DNA of 64,000 nt from Stereum hirsutum FP-91666 SS1 (Eukaryota > Basidiomycota > Agaricomycetes > Russulales > Stereaceae): contig NW_006763146.1 in assembly GCF_000264905.1 (NCBI RefSeq), positions 563,587 through 627,586 on the forward strand, in the 5' to 3' direction. Under the pieces are notes generated by a model. The model saw only the letters and a program-made list of their open reading frames with translations. It made no database searches and was not told the origin of the DNA. A program made the position numbers and the translations under genes. This document shows, piece by piece, positions 13,085 through 25,533 of this stretch (the stretch's first letter is position 1; every line of letters starts with the position of its first letter).

Positions 13085-13857
13085 AAGGATTAGAGCTCAG
13101 TTGCAGACTGTGAATGTAAGAAGGAAGGAAACGGGGCACAGGGCATCACCGGCCGTCACCACTGAGCGTCTTGAACAGGACGGAGATTATGGCATGGTCG
13201 CACAAACTCAGAGGCAACATCTTCCATTCCTGCCCCTCAGTGTGAGAGCAGAGGTATCCTCGTGTGAAGACCCAAGGCACATTGAGAATTCTTCGACAGG
13301 CGACTATCATACAAGAATAGAAATGACTGTCCTAAGGAGACCTCGGCGCTTGATAGAAGTTCTTGTATCAAGGACTGCAATAGGAGACAGTGTGCGTGAC
13401 TCATAGGCACAAATTAAGCATTCAGCCGGTCAGTCTGAGCGCCACAAGGAAGCTCTGAACAGACGAGGAAGCTCTGAACGGACAAAACATGACTAGAGCT
13501 TTTGTGGTATGCGCCATCGTCATGCGCACAAGTGTGTGGGATCTAACTTTATAGTCCTTTAGATATAGGCGATATGGGTTCGCTGAACCTTGAACGCCCG
13601 TCAGATAGAGAACGACGACAGCAAAGGAGTTAGAAAGCACCCACGAGTATGCCGCATTGTCGGAGTTGTTTATCGGTGGACGACTCTGTATCACTGCACC
13701 GCACAATCTCCAACTGGTCAGACAGGACATAAGCGGATGACCTATGACTTCAAATCATCTGCACATTTTTATCACTATCTACTGCAAAAAAAAAAGAGTT
13801 CAGACAGCGCTCATAGTACTAGGCAGAAGAAGATACACGAACCTTAAACGTGCAACA
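13085..13857. other. Spacer between permease copies B and C
   Basis: Contains the promoter of copy B and the 3' flank of copy C. A short A run at 13785-13796 is the only simple repeat. No gene supported. Confidence 0.4.
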
Positions 13858-16019
13858 CTACTTTTCATCCTCTAAAACCCGCCCTGCTTCATCTAAATGT
13901 GGCAATTTCGGTCCCTCATACTTCTTCCACCCATGAACCACCCACAACACCGCCGTCACGACCACGAACCCTACAAATATCACCGAATTATAGTTCATCG
14001 TCTCCACCGTCGTCGGTATCGAGTACGGTAAGCAGTACATGATGTTCATGAAGACGATCAAAAGAACGGCGGCTCCGTTGACGAAGAAGCCGTATTTGCC
14101 CATCCAGAAGGGACCGCGGGGGATGTTGCGCCGGCCGGTGAAGAGGTGGCCAGCGATTGGGATAAGGTAGGAGACTGTGCTGATGACACAGAAAGAGCTA
14201 GCGAGGTTGGAGAAGGCGGTTTCGCTGCCTAGGGCGATGGCGGCGATGCCGACGCTCAGGAAGACTGGTGGGTAAATGAATCAAGTCAGCCAGGGAAGTT
14301 TAAGAGTATTTCGATAGATGGACGCACAAACCAAGATTGTGGCGGGTATTGGACAACTGAGCCTTGTGTTAACTTGCGAAAATGTACCAGAAAATGGAAT
14401 GACGTTGTCGCGAGCAAGAGCCCACAGAACACGTCCACACTGCAGGACAATCGAGCGTCGATCGTCAGACCCAAGGTTAGGACAGAAATAAGAGTGTATT
14501 CACCGTGATGTATACGCCTTGAAGACCACAGAAGATAGCCAATGCGATGATCAAGAGGAGTCCAAAGGCTGCTCCCTTATTCCCGGTCCCCTGGATATAA
14601 GCCTCCGCCAAAGGGAACGATGCACTGCTGTTGATTACGGCGTCTAGGTCTGAGATAGCATAGAGTAGTGCTATGGCGTAAATGAAGGATGCTGTGGCCC
14701 GTCTAATGTTAGCGACATGATGAGAGAGGAAGAGACGCATCACTCACCAAGCGTCCCGACAATCATTTGAGCAGCTATCGCTTTGGGAAGATCCTTTCGC
14801 GGATGTGGTAGCTCCTCGGCCATATGCGTGACAGAGTCTGGTGTACCAATGGCGAAGGAACTTCAACCAACAAATAAACCGTTAGAACGCCGACTTTCTT
14901 CAACCACGACCACACATACCCGTTCAACATGCCTAAGCACCGCGTAAATGAATCAGTCACGTACTCCCCAAATATTCTCCACAAAATCAAATAATACTCA
15001 CCCGTCAAGAACGCAGTCCCCGAGCTCCACCCCGTCGCATTCACCCAATCCGTCCACACAAACGCATTACTCGCATGCTCCTTTGGCATCGCCGCAAGCA
15101 CAATGATCGTCGTCAACCCACCCCCCACAACCACGACAATCCCGCACTTCTGTAGTAATGGCTGCAGCCCATTCCCAAACATAACGAGAGCGCAGGAAAG
15201 GACGTTGACGAGCGCGACTGAGACGAAGACGTGCCAGGTTTGAATGACGTAGTCGGGGTGGAAAAGGGCCCACATCTGGACTGTGACTTCGCCAAAGACG
15301 AAGGCGATGGAGGTGATGCCGAAGATCCAGGCGTAGAAGTTGAGGAGACCGGTTAGGAAACCGAGGCTACGACCCCAGCGGGGACCGGGAGTGACGGAGG
15401 CCCAGTGGTAGACTGAGAGGTCGAAGGTCGAAAGTCAGTTGTGCTCAGATTGTCTTGACGAGGCCAAGCTAAAATCGCGTACCTCCTCCCGCAGAAGGTA
15501 TGGAACTAGCTAGTTCCGCTAGCGATGCTGCGATGAATCTGTTTTCGGTGACGAATAAGGAGCATATCATTCTGTGAATCGAGTGAACACATACCCATAG
15601 TAGCAGCAAGCGGCAATCAGTTCGTATAGAATCCCCGGTGGCCCACCATTGTAGATGGCTGTAGTAATACTGCCTCCAAACGCCACCCACGCATTATCTA
15701 AGGGGGAAAATGTGAGCACTTCAATTTTGAACTCAATGAGAAACGAATAACGCTGCTCACCGATAGTTACAGCAGTAGCGCAAATACTTAGCGTGCCATA
15801 TTGTCTAGTCAACTGGTCTCTCTAAAACACCAATACCAAAGTCAGCCTCTCTTCCAGTCCAGGTCAAAACGACCGGAAAGCCAGGAAGATAAAACATACA
15901 TGTCCACTTGCATTGACCTCCAGACCGTCTGAAGATGCATTCTCCTCGACCTCCCCAATATGCACCTGCTTCTCAGTATCCACTTTGTCCACCGAACTGT
16001 TCTTCTCGAAGTCAAGCAT
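13858..16019 (-). CDS. APC-family amino acid/GABA/polyamine permease, copy C
   Basis: Third tandem paralogue. Start at 16019 (MLDFEKNSSVDKVDTEKQV), stop TAG at 13858-13860 after LPHLDEAGRVLEDEK. The N-terminus is slightly longer than in A and B but keeps the shared LEVNASGH block before the first intron. Blocks seen: the ELASSIPSAGG loop, TPGPRWGRSLGFLTGLLNFY, FVWTDWVNATGWSSGTAFLTG, MLN microexon at 14920-14932, FPLAEAYIQGTGNKGAAFG, GRVLWALARDNVIPF, and C-terminal helices such as MGKYGFFVNGAAVLLIVFMN. Same family assignment and uncertainty as copies A and B. All three are collinear and on the same strand, which is the pattern of unequal-crossover duplication. Confidence 0.87.
14920..14932 (-). 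other. 13-nt microexon of permease copy C
   Basis: Minus-strand GCATGTTGAACGG between AG and GTATGT. Two bases differ from copies A and B, but M-L-N is kept. Confidence 0.85.
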
Positions 16020-16900
16020 TGCCAACTGGACTGCTGATGACGCCCAAAGCTACGAAGGTTCACAGGCGCTCAAGACTGGCACGACGAAGCTGCAGGGTGA
16101 GAGTGCGAGAAGAAGCAGAAACCCGGGAGAAGAGCAAGAGCAAAATCTGGGAGGGTCGTCATGAGCTCGAGCAGATAAAGATAAGTATATGGCCATGGCT
16201 TGGATCGATGTTCTCTATCTCAGGCTTCTCGAAAGAAGAACGTCAACGCATCCGCGTCACCGGCTATGGGTGTTGTTTAGTGTGGACTGGCCATGGGAGA
16301 AGTTGAAACATTTCAGGGAGGAGGCCTGTGAGTACGCCGAGGCGGCGAGGCCACTCGAACGGTGGGAGGAGAAATGGAATTGGAATTTGCCTCCGGCGTG
16401 AGAAGCGTTCCCCGCGCCACATTGCTCTTATCGCGGTTCAGTTGGCCGCCGATCTGACGAGAAGTAAACATGTTCAAGTTGGCAGGAACTCGACGGTACG
16501 AGGCAGAGCGCGAGCCATCCAAGCCTTCTTAAAGCCTCCTAAAATTTACAACGATTTTCAAAGGTGTCGTCGCACCTCGACTTCTCACAAAACCCTGGGT
16601 CATCGCACATAACTGTACGCTGACCCACAGTTCTGTGCATATTCCATGCGCTCAGGACACACTCCTTCGCTCTGCCGAACCGGTCTTGATGGTACGAGGT
16701 TGACCCGGAGGGACCTACGAGGACTCGATCGAATTGCTCGCTCGATTTTTCGAAATGCGAGTCTACTTGGCATATCTGGACCTACGTCGACCAACCTGAA
16801 AATCGAAGTCAAATCCGACTCAAACCTCCACCCGACGTCTACATGCCAAAGCAGAGCACTCACATACACGTTATAATGAAAGAGACAGCGACACTCGAAT
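16020..16900. other. Spacer, promoter of permease C
   Basis: Open frames on both strands here lack family blocks and look random. The region carries the upstream part of permease C and the 3' flank of the methyltransferase gene. Nothing else seen. Confidence 0.4.
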
Positions 16901-18467
16901 TCATCGCCATCTAGCCCGCATGATCTTCCTCCCAACGCCTTCCTTCCTCTCCCAAACAGTCTGTACGCTGCCTTTACTCCTGCCCTCGCTCTCGTTCTGA
17001 GGACTTTGGCTGTCCTCGACCGCCCTGATGAAATCTTGCACGCCGCCGCCTACTCCGAAGTACAACACCTTCGCTGCTACGAGACATATTCCCTGTCCAT
17101 GTCCGCCTTCATCCTCTACATCACCTCTCTTTGAACCAGCGCCGCTGGCCACACCATCTAGCGATAGGTCTGCGGCGCGTTCCTCCAGCGTCTTTTCTGT
17201 GGTACCAGACGACGCGGAGCGCAGGACGCGCAGCAAAGCCTGTAGACTCTCGCTGCGATAGATCGTCTCCGATGTTAGGACTATATCGTAATATGGCCCT
17301 TTCCCCGCGTCGTCCGATTTCAAAGGAGTAGAGCGCCACAATGAACCGACGTTGAACCCGTCCCATGATCCTATGAAGAAGCGGATATGGATGTTATGTT
17401 GGAACAGGCTGGATGTGAACGCGGTGAGGAGTGAGGGTGTGAATGTGAGTTCGCCGGGAGTGGATGAGGAGGGGTTGGGGTGGTCGATTTGTGTTTCTTC
17501 AGAGTCTTCTTCGGAGTTTTGGGTAGGAGGTGGGAGAGTGAAGCGGTAGGATGCGGAGAGGGGGGACATGTCTGTTAAGAGGGTCATAGGTTCAGTTGGT
17601 TTGTTCGAGGGGAAGTCAAGCATGGGGATCTTGCGGACATACACCATGCGAGTATGATATTGGGGAGTGTGACGAGCTCTATGACGGAGCGGTTGTAGTC
17701 TTGTAGGTGGAAATGTGTGGCGACGACGGGGTGATTGGAATCAGAGCCATTTTCGCAGACGAGATTGGTGAATAATTCTTGCATGAGGTATAGCGATGGA
17801 ACAGCCGTCCCACATCCAATCTACAGGAACACATGCCATCAATATTCGACTGAATGAATAGTTCCGTTGAAAGTAGGACACACCTCAAGTACTCTCTTCC
17901 CTCTCACTGTCCCGATCGAACCCTTACCAGCCTCACCAGCACCATGAATACTATCGTGCAAATGGTCCACCAAATCCATACTGCATTCCCACGTCTTCAG
18001 CCCACCTTCATACACCCCAGGAACAAGATCCGAAGGTGCCTCTATGAAGTCAAGTCCGCTGACTCTTCCTTCTTCGTTTTCTTGCTCTTCCGTGCTCGAG
18101 GCGATGAGTTGAAGACGGGCATCGAAGAGGTCCCGGCGGGAAAGTACTACGGACGGTGTAGTCTCGTTTTGCAAGGTTTCGGATGAGGGAGATGTTAGCT
18201 GAATCACGAGTGGTGAGTATGAGATGCTCTCTGGCAGTGATGCGAGCTGCACTTCAGGGAAATGGTACCTGTATGAGTACAATGTGACCCGAAAAGATGA
18301 TAGTCAAAAATACGCACGAGCTCTGCGATGGGCACTTCAACAAAGGGTTCATATTCTTCTTCTACTTTCGTCGCGCTTTTTGTGGGCTCTGCTGTGGATT
18401 TTACTGCAAAGTCAAATTGATCGTCGAGGTCATCGTCGAGGTCAAAATCAAAGGTGAAATTCGACAT
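16901..18467 (-). CDS. HPM1: Protein-histidine N-methyltransferase (METTL18/HPM1 type)
   Basis: Start at 18467: MSNFTFDFDLDDDLDDQFDF, an acidic N-terminus like that of yeast Hpm1, which methylates ribosomal protein Rpl3 on histidine. After the first intron comes the family block LVPGVYEGGLKTWECSMDLV, then motif I across an intron (KRVLE + IGCGTAVPSLYLM), then ATHFHLQDYNRSVIELVTLPN. The HLQDYN block is characteristic of METTL18-like seven-beta-strand methyltransferases. Further on there is GSWDGFNVGSLW and YDIVLTSETIYRSESLQALL, the post-II/motif III region. It ends with GRKIMRARWR and TGA at 16901-16903. The C-terminal half carries Ser/Thr/Glu-rich inserts. It is divergent from calcineurin A with about 520 bp between. 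The SAM fold and family are clear; the Rpl3 target is inferred from yeast and human. Confidence 0.88.
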
Positions 18468-18990
18468 GGTGCTTCTATGTATGGTAAGTGCTCTAGCTCT
18501 TATGCGGGTGGGAAAACAGCAGAATCCGAGAACGCCAGCCTACAGCACAGCGTCTGAAATGTCGATGATGGGCGTCTGAGGAGAAGAATTGACTGATCTG
18601 TGGCGTACAGATACCCATATACTCGTAAAGTGCCACTGTGGCCCGATGACCACCGGCATGCCCCTTAATCGAACCATCTGTGCACGGCTAATTATGACAG
18701 GAATTTATCACCATTTTCAAGACCAGAAGAAGATCGAGGTTCGCTGCCAGCGGTGCCGTGGTCGTGGTTACGGGCAATTAATAAGGGCGAAATAATGAGC
18801 TCGTTACGAGTGGCGGTCGCAGGCGGCCTTTGCCGCGTGCGAGCGGACGAGATGGACGAGAAGAGAGCGTCGACTCTTGCCCTTCACCCCCATCACCAAT
18901 ATTCCTTAGCACCCGCCGTGCCGCTCTTCGTCTCGTTTTTACGACCGTCGCTCTCTTGCTACCTAATATTTGACGATAATACCAGCGACA
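18468..18990. promoter_or_regulatory. Divergent promoter region HPM1 / calcineurin A
   Basis: Intergenic span between two outward-facing start codons. It includes the pyrimidine-rich leader of calcineurin A at about 18880-18990. No defined operator motif recognised. Confidence 0.4.
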
Positions 18991-21900
18991 ATGTCGGGGA
19001 ATACACAGCTTGAGCGGGCGATCCACCAAATACAAGATAAGGCCCCGATTCCTGAAATCGACTTTACCCAACATCAGCTCGACAATGGATATACCATCTC
19101 TACTCAGGAACGTGTCGTGAAGGAGGTATGGAACAATATACATACTATCTGACTGGTCGAGGTCGAGGTATGAGTGTTGACGAGTACACTCTTATTGGGC
19201 TGTTATTAGGTTCAAGCGCCCGCGATGGTCTTACCGACAGACGAGCAGTTCTACTCGCGACAGGACCCGACTAAACCTGACATTGCGTTCCTCAAGAATC
19301 ATCTGTATCGTGAGGGAAGACTATCGGAAGAGCATGCCATGTTTATTATCGAAAAAGCAACGGAAGTGTTGAAGGCAGAGCCGAATCTCCTCAGTGTCGA
19401 CGCTCCCGTCACCGGTGCGTGCTTTCCTCTCGAGATCTTTCGTGTTGGCTGATGGACGGATTCGTGTGATGTGTGATGATACAGTATGCGGTGATATTCA
19501 TGGACAATACGTGAGTTCCCTATCTTGGTGATTCGTCGTCGTCGTTTGCATCGCCCACCGTTTGGGCGAAATGTGGCGCGTTCGCAGATCATTCCTCATG
19601 GTCCCTTCCTCGCCTGCTTCGGCCATGAGGTCGCGTTTTCCAACGAAATGGAATGGAAAGCACGCTCTGTGGTGATACTGTTACTACTCTGAGCCCATCT
19701 TGACCGTATTTGTGGAGTCGCCACTTACTCGACCGCAAACAACATATCGAACGACTTCCGCTTTACTATTACCCTCCTTCAGAAGATGCTCCGTGCCGAA
19801 CATGCAGCACTACTGAAGGCATCTGTCGATGCATCGTCTGGCGCAATTCCAATCTCTTTCATGCCCACTACCTCTCTTGATTGAAACTGATGCACCTGTC
19901 CCTCCGTCTTTTGCTTAGTATGACTTGATGAAGTTGTTCGAGATCGGTGGAAACCCCGCAACGACAAGATATCTCTTCCTGGGTGATTACGTTGACAGAG
20001 GATATTTCTCTATCGAGGTATGTCTTGCAATCACTGTTCTTTCTCGGTCCCAGTCATGTCATGCTTGTGCGGTGATTCTTGCAAGTCTCCCATATGGGAA
20101 CCCCTTGCGAGCATCTCGCTCTCGTACGAGCTTGATAATCATGGCGGTGACCCTTACTACACACCCGCTGGGTAGTTATGGCAGCTCGCCTAGCATAGGC
20201 ACATATGTGCTTATGTTTTCTTATCCTCCCCTGGTCGCTCGATTGCATATGTGCCTCGAGAAGAACCGACGAGTACGATACATCTCTGGCGGCTGCTGAC
20301 ATACCCGAGAAGTTACGACATGCATGAGCTACAAAAATGGCTGGACCTAACGTCTGATTCCGCACAGGCGGAACAAGATTGCTTCTATATACTGATGAAT
20401 ATTTCGGTATCAGTGTGTGCTCTACCTCTGGTCTCTCAAAATCTGGTACCCCGACACCATTTTCCTCCTCCGTGGCAATCACGAATGTCGCCATTTAACC
20501 GACTACTTCACCTTCAAACTTGAGTGTACGTACCTCATACCATATTCGCCCCTATTCGATATGTCGCACCTATTTTTTTTCTCATTATATATATTGCATA
20601 TATATAGGCAAGCGCAAGTACTCTGAGCGGATATACGACGCCTGCATGGACTCATTCTGCGCACTCCCCCTCGCCGCCATTATGAACAAGCAATTCTTCT
20701 GTATCCACGGTGGTCTCTCGCCCGAACTCAACACCCTCGACGACATCCGCAACGTGAGCATCCCATTCCACCATCCACTACCTACCCTCCCGACCATCCT
20801 TCCTTACGAAATCTCTGATATCATGCTGATCCTGAGTACTTCTGTTCTTCCTGGACTCGGACAGATCGACCGCTTCCGCGAGCCACCGACGTCTGGTATC
20901 ATGTGCGATATCCTATGGTCTGATCCTGTGGAAGACTTTGGGCAAGAGAAGATCTCGGAAAGTTTTGTGCATAACCATGTTAGGGGTTGTTCGTATTTCT
21001 TCACGTATCAGGCTGCTTGTCAGTTCTTGGAGAGGAATAGGCTGTTGTCGATTATTAGGGCTCATGAGGCGCAGGACGCTGGGTAAGCCTTCTTCTTTCA
21101 TCTTCGGTTAGAGGGAGCGGAAGAGTGGATGTCTTTTCTTGGCTAGATGTTGGATGTTGGTTGTGGTTGTCATTCGTGGATGTGGTCGCTGATCACAACG
21201 CACAGATACCGGATGTACCGCAAAACGCGGTCAACAGGGTTCCCGTCGGTCATGACGCTCTTCTCAGCACCGAACTATCTTGACGTGTACAACAATAAGG
21301 CTGCCATCCTAAAGTACGAGTCTAATGTATTGAACATCCGGCAGTTCAACTGTACGCCTCATCCGTACTGGCTGCCTAACTTCATGGACGCATTCACGTG
21401 GAGTCTTCCCTTCGTCGGGGAGAAGAGTGCGTACCTTTCTCCTTTACCCGTATCTCGTGTTCTCCACTTCTTTTATACGCAATATTCACCGGGTACTGAC
21501 GTGCGCTCTGCATCTACATACATGATCTACAGTCACGGACATGTTGGTCGCGGTGTTGAACACGTGCACGAAAGAGGAGCTCGAGGAGAGTTCGGACGAG
21601 GAGACGACATCGGAGGTGTCTACTCCGGCGAAGACGGCGGAGGACTCGGCGGAGAGGAGAAAGGTCATCAGGAACAAGATCTTGGCTGTGGGCAGGATGT
21701 CGAGGGTTTTTTCGCTCTTGCGGTACGTTTTGATGATCTTCCTCCGTGTGCTTGTTGACTGACTTCGTCCGTGTGATTTCTTGTTCTTGTTCTTTTATTC
21801 CTGACTCCATCTGTCTGATCCTTTACCTGATCGTGATATAGTGAGGAATCAGAACGTGTGTCTGAGCTCAAGAGTATCTCTGGCTCGAGCAAGTTGCCTT

Positions 21901-22538
21901 ACGGGACGCTGGCTTCGGGCGCTGAGGGTATCAAGGAGGCCATCAATACCTTCGACGATGCGTAAGTTCTTGGTCTCCCTTCTCTTAGGATCTGACCGAT
22001 ACTTACACGCTCCATCGCCTCCACCACCCCATTCTACACCAGCCGGAAATCGGATATCGAAAACGAGCGTCTTCCTCCTGAGCTCGTCGATGCCGACTCC
22101 GCAGAGGGCAAAGCATACATGTCACAACCCACTACCCCCGGCGAATCCATGGACGCAGGCGGGCCCCCACCAGCCAACGGCGTCGCCGCCGCTCTCGAAA
22201 AAGCCATCTCTAACGGCGCCACGTCTCCCACGTCCATCAATACCGCCACTGCCACCACGCCCGGCTCGATCCCGGCCTCGCCTACGACGGGCTCGGCTGG
22301 GTCTCCACATCCGTTCAGGAGGGGACACGGCAGGCAGGCGAGTTTGGGGACGACAATGACGAGTCCGAGTACGAGGAGGAGAAGTTTGGAGAGTACGATG
22401 AGTTTGTTGAAGGAGGCGGCTGATGGGAAGGAGGCGGATGCGGAGTTTGAACAGTTGGCGGATCAGGTAGCGGGAACGGCGAAGGGGGGGCAGGCGACAG
22501 GGACGGCGGCAGCGAAAGAGAATGCGATCCCGCGTTGA
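18991..22538 (+). CDS. CNA1: Calcineurin catalytic subunit A (PP2B phosphatase)
   Basis: Ca2+/calmodulin-activated Ser/Thr phosphatase, working with calcineurin B and controlling Crz1-type stress transcription. Start at 18991 ([17 protein letters not shown]), stop TGA at 22536-22538. All metal and catalytic motifs are present and intact: [40 protein letters not shown], and [14 protein letters not shown]. The calcineurin-B binding helix follows ([17 protein letters not shown]), then the calmodulin-binding stretch [20 protein letters not shown], then the autoinhibitory region around [20 protein letters not shown], with RLPPEL after it. The C-terminal tail is long, Pro/Ser/Thr/Ala-rich and disordered. 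About eleven introns; two are far longer than the rest: 19511-19918 (408 nt) and 20018-20413 (396 nt). Nothing suggests a broken gene. Confidence 0.96.
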
Positions 22539-24171
22539 GCGGGCGGGCTGGCGTGTGGTTGTCGTGGGCTGAATAGTCGTGATGTCAGGTGTGATTGAAA
22601 GTCCATCCCCGTATCCCATACTTCTAATACGTCGCATCGACTCACTCTGGTGTGATGTTGGTATCCCCATCGTGTTCATCCTTACCACTTCCGACTGCGG
22701 ACTTTCATATTCACATTCGCACCTCAACTCGCTGCAACCTCGCGCTACATCGTCACGTTATCACCCTCTTCTCTTGGCTCAAAGCGCCGCAGTCGTGGAT
22801 CCTTTTTACTCCTCGCCTCTGTCTCCTCCGCCCTCTGTCCCTTCTCTCTCTCTCTCTCTCTCGTCAATGACTTAATCCTTCAATCTCTCCTTCTCGTCCG
22901 TCTCGTTCCCTTTTATTTCGCTCTTCTTTCTTCCTTACAATTTGTACATTCGTCTCATACCTAGTCATAGTAAAGCGTGGCTGACCGTCTCATCTGTCGT
23001 CAATCGTTCAATCGTTCTACTGTTTTGTCAATATGGAGGATTCTGGTTTCGAGGTCGGGTGGATAGCTATGGCAAAGGCATGGCAAGGGATGGGAAGCTC
23101 TTTCGTTCATATCTTGTACAGATTTTCTCCTTTTCTTTTTCTCTTATCAACTTCTCCGAGTTTCAGTTCCCCAAGTTCTTGCAGGACAATTTGTTTTATT
23201 GCGCATGACATGGATGATGGCACGGCAGTTCAATGTTCAACGATCAACGGTCAAGGGGTCGGCTTCTGGATGTGATGATGGTTTCACTACTTTTGGGTAG
23301 CACTTGCAATGCTTCGGCCTCCTGGACCGTTCAGTGTTCAGCATCGAATATATATTGGTCATTCACGGTTTGTTTGTTTATTCGGGCACGAAAGAAATAT
23401 TGCAGAACGATGACCCATATAAAACAGGAACGCGCAGGAAAGAGACATCTAGGCTTCCAAGAGGGTGAGTGTACGATTGTAGCTCGACGAGGAGTCGGAA
23501 GGTGACTCAGATGCGGAAGGGGTACAGTATGTTTCCTGTGGTCATAGGCCTGTAGTTAACAGTGTGACGGACAGAGATGAGTGAGCTGAGTTATACAAGT
23601 ACTATTATAGCTTCTTTGTTCATAAATCAGTAACATACAAGAGCGTTTGTCCACCATCGCGAGGGTTGAGTAGAACGAGAATCGGAGTATGTAGCAAAGT
23701 CGTATCGGACGACGGACACAGCCGGACTTCAAACTCCTCGCCTCACCGAAGGTACGGCCTGACTCAACAGGTACTAAGCCTCCTCGCGTCCTTCATCTGT
23801 ACCACATCATACAGGTCCGTCACCTACCCTACATTCTAATACTTGCGGACCACTCATTTTGCTCACCTTCGAACGCAACACACTTGACCCGTTGCATCTG
23901 TGAGAGCAGTTTACGACCCGGAAGTCTTGCAGGTCTCCACGGTGCTGAAAAGGAAAGGTCATCAGGTAGGCTGCAGTCAGCCTGGCCATCTCATCTCTAG
24001 GATAACGAGTCCTTCAGGTATACCCCAGTACTAGTTACTGCTGTCAACTCTTGTCTCAAGCTTGCTTACCGGAATCAGGCCATCCAAAGAAGTAAGAATG
24101 TTTGGGATATTGATCTCAGAATATTGTGCCGCGCTTAGATGTTCTTTTTTTTGGTCTCAATAGTATCTAAC
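22539..24171. other. Intergenic region with TC microsatellite
   Basis: A gene-free stretch of about 1.6 kb. It starts with the calcineurin 3' UTR, is pyrimidine-rich at 22740-22930 and includes a perfect (TC)10 tract at 22843-22862. The right part precedes the F-box-like gene. Short open frames here show no family resemblance. Confidence 0.45.
22843..22862. repeat. (TC)10 dinucleotide microsatellite
   Basis: Ten uninterrupted TC units in a pyrimidine-rich region downstream of calcineurin A. Confidence 0.9.
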
Positions 24172-25533
24172 ATGAGAGTCCCTGTCGAAATTTGCCGGGC
24201 TATCTTCGAAGAGGTCGTTCTTGATCGACCCATCGGAAGCAGGGACGAGCTCACCCCCAACTTCACCCCCAACTCTACCCTAGCGGTCTTAGCTCGAGTC
24301 GACTCCTCCTTTCGCGATTTAGCCCGAGAGGGACTTTACTCTCGCGTATATCTCGGGCCCATTACCTTTAAATGCGACTTCTCTGAGTCATTGGCACTCT
24401 TCAGGGGGACAATGGAAAAGAACAGCAATCTCGCTGAGCTCGTCCTCGAAATCCACACGGGAACCATCAGCGGATCTTCTAACGAAGCAAACCATCTGGG
24501 CTGTATCCTTCAATGCACCCCAAACCTCCGGGTTTTTGAACTCCGCGGGTGGGCTCAAGAAGGCGTCCTTCCGATTTTCCAGAGTTTGAAGGAGAGGCAT
24601 CACTTGCGGAGACTCATCCTGTCTCCTCACCGTCTCCTCGCAGGATACTCATACCCCCTATGCGACGCAGAAGACCTTTTCCTGCTTTTGAAGCACTTTA
24701 CCATGCTAGAAAGTGTCGTTGTTCATCGGGGAACATGTATCATCAGAGACAGCGGACGGCACGCCCTCTATGAAACACCTTGGACGAGTCAGTCATTCCG
24801 CGCACCCCATGCTTCGCAGGCCCAGTTTGACCGCGAATTTCATCAGGCCATAGTTAGCGCATCTCCGATAATCACATGGAGTTCTGGTCCTATCGAAAAT
24901 GCATGCCCTCATCTACGGCACGCCTCGCTCGTGGACTGTATGACGTCCGAATCCGAGCTGCAGACATTGTCGACGCTCGCCCCAAACCTCACTGAGATCG
25001 CCGCTCATCGTGTCCATCGCCGTTTCCACGCGGACCATCCGAGAATTTGTATCATCCCAGCTCTTCGTGTTTGGTCGGATCGCCTAGTCAAACTCGTTCT
25101 CCCCATGATCTATGCTCGCTCGCAGGAGCAACGGAATTCCGCTGAGACATGGTCGATGCTGTTCCCCCACGGCGACGATGACGCTCTCGCAAATATAATC
25201 GCTCAAATGCCGGTACTTCGCATTCTAGGAATCGCAAGAGGGTCCATGGCTCCAAGACACTTCCGTCGCGGGCCTAACAGTCTTGTGGCCCTCGGCTACT
25301 ACCTCCCGCTCGAACGATTAGCTGCCACGTCCCCGAGCGTCTTACCGGAATTCGTCGCTGTTTTGGAAGATGGAGATACACTTCCGCATCTTCGTCATCT
25401 TTGCCTAACCCTCGAGAGCCCTCGTCGCGATACGGACCTGATAGAACCCATCTTGAGTGCGCGTGGCGTCGAGTTCTACGGCACCGTTTTGGAATGGGAG
25501 ACAGCCTGCGACGAGCTGAGCGTTTCCAACTGA
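24172..25533 (+). CDS. F-box-like/LRR-type protein, copy 1
   Basis: Single-exon gene of 453 residues when started at 24172 (MRVPVEICRAIFEEV); an upstream in-frame ATG at 24139 adds 11 residues that do not align with copy 2. The N-terminus resembles the degenerate F-box common in agaricomycetes (LPxEIxxxIxEE), followed by LAVLARVDSSFRDLAREGLYSRVYLG. The remainder has leucine-rich irregular repeats such as NLRVFELRGW, LRRLILSPHRLL and LVKLVLP, and the ending TACDELSVSN. Two paralogues lie in this window (46921-48327 and 51977-53506). Family role: probable SCF substrate adaptor; that is inference, as the F-box is weak. It faces hydrolase copy 1 tail to tail. Confidence 0.8.
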   Translation: MRVPVEICRAIFEEVVLDRPIGSRDELTPNFTPNSTLAVLARVDSSFRDLAREGLYSRVYLGPITFKCDFSESLALFRGTMEKNSNLAELVLEIHTGTISGSSNEANHLGCILQCTPNLRVFELRGWAQEGVLPIFQSLKERHHLRRLILSPHRLLAGYSYPLCDAEDLFLLLKHFTMLESVVVHRGTCIIRDSGRHALYETPWTSQSFRAPHASQAQFDREFHQAIVSASPIITWSSGPIENACPHLRHASLVDCMTSESELQTLSTLAPNLTEIAAHRVHRRFHADHPRICIIPALRVWSDRLVKLVLPMIYARSQEQRNSAETWSMLFPHGDDDALANIIAQMPVLRILGIARGSMAPRHFRRGPNSLVALGYYLPLERLAATSPSVLPEFVAVLEDGDTLPHLRHLCLTLESPRRDTDLIEPILSARGVEFYGTVLEWETACDELSVSN

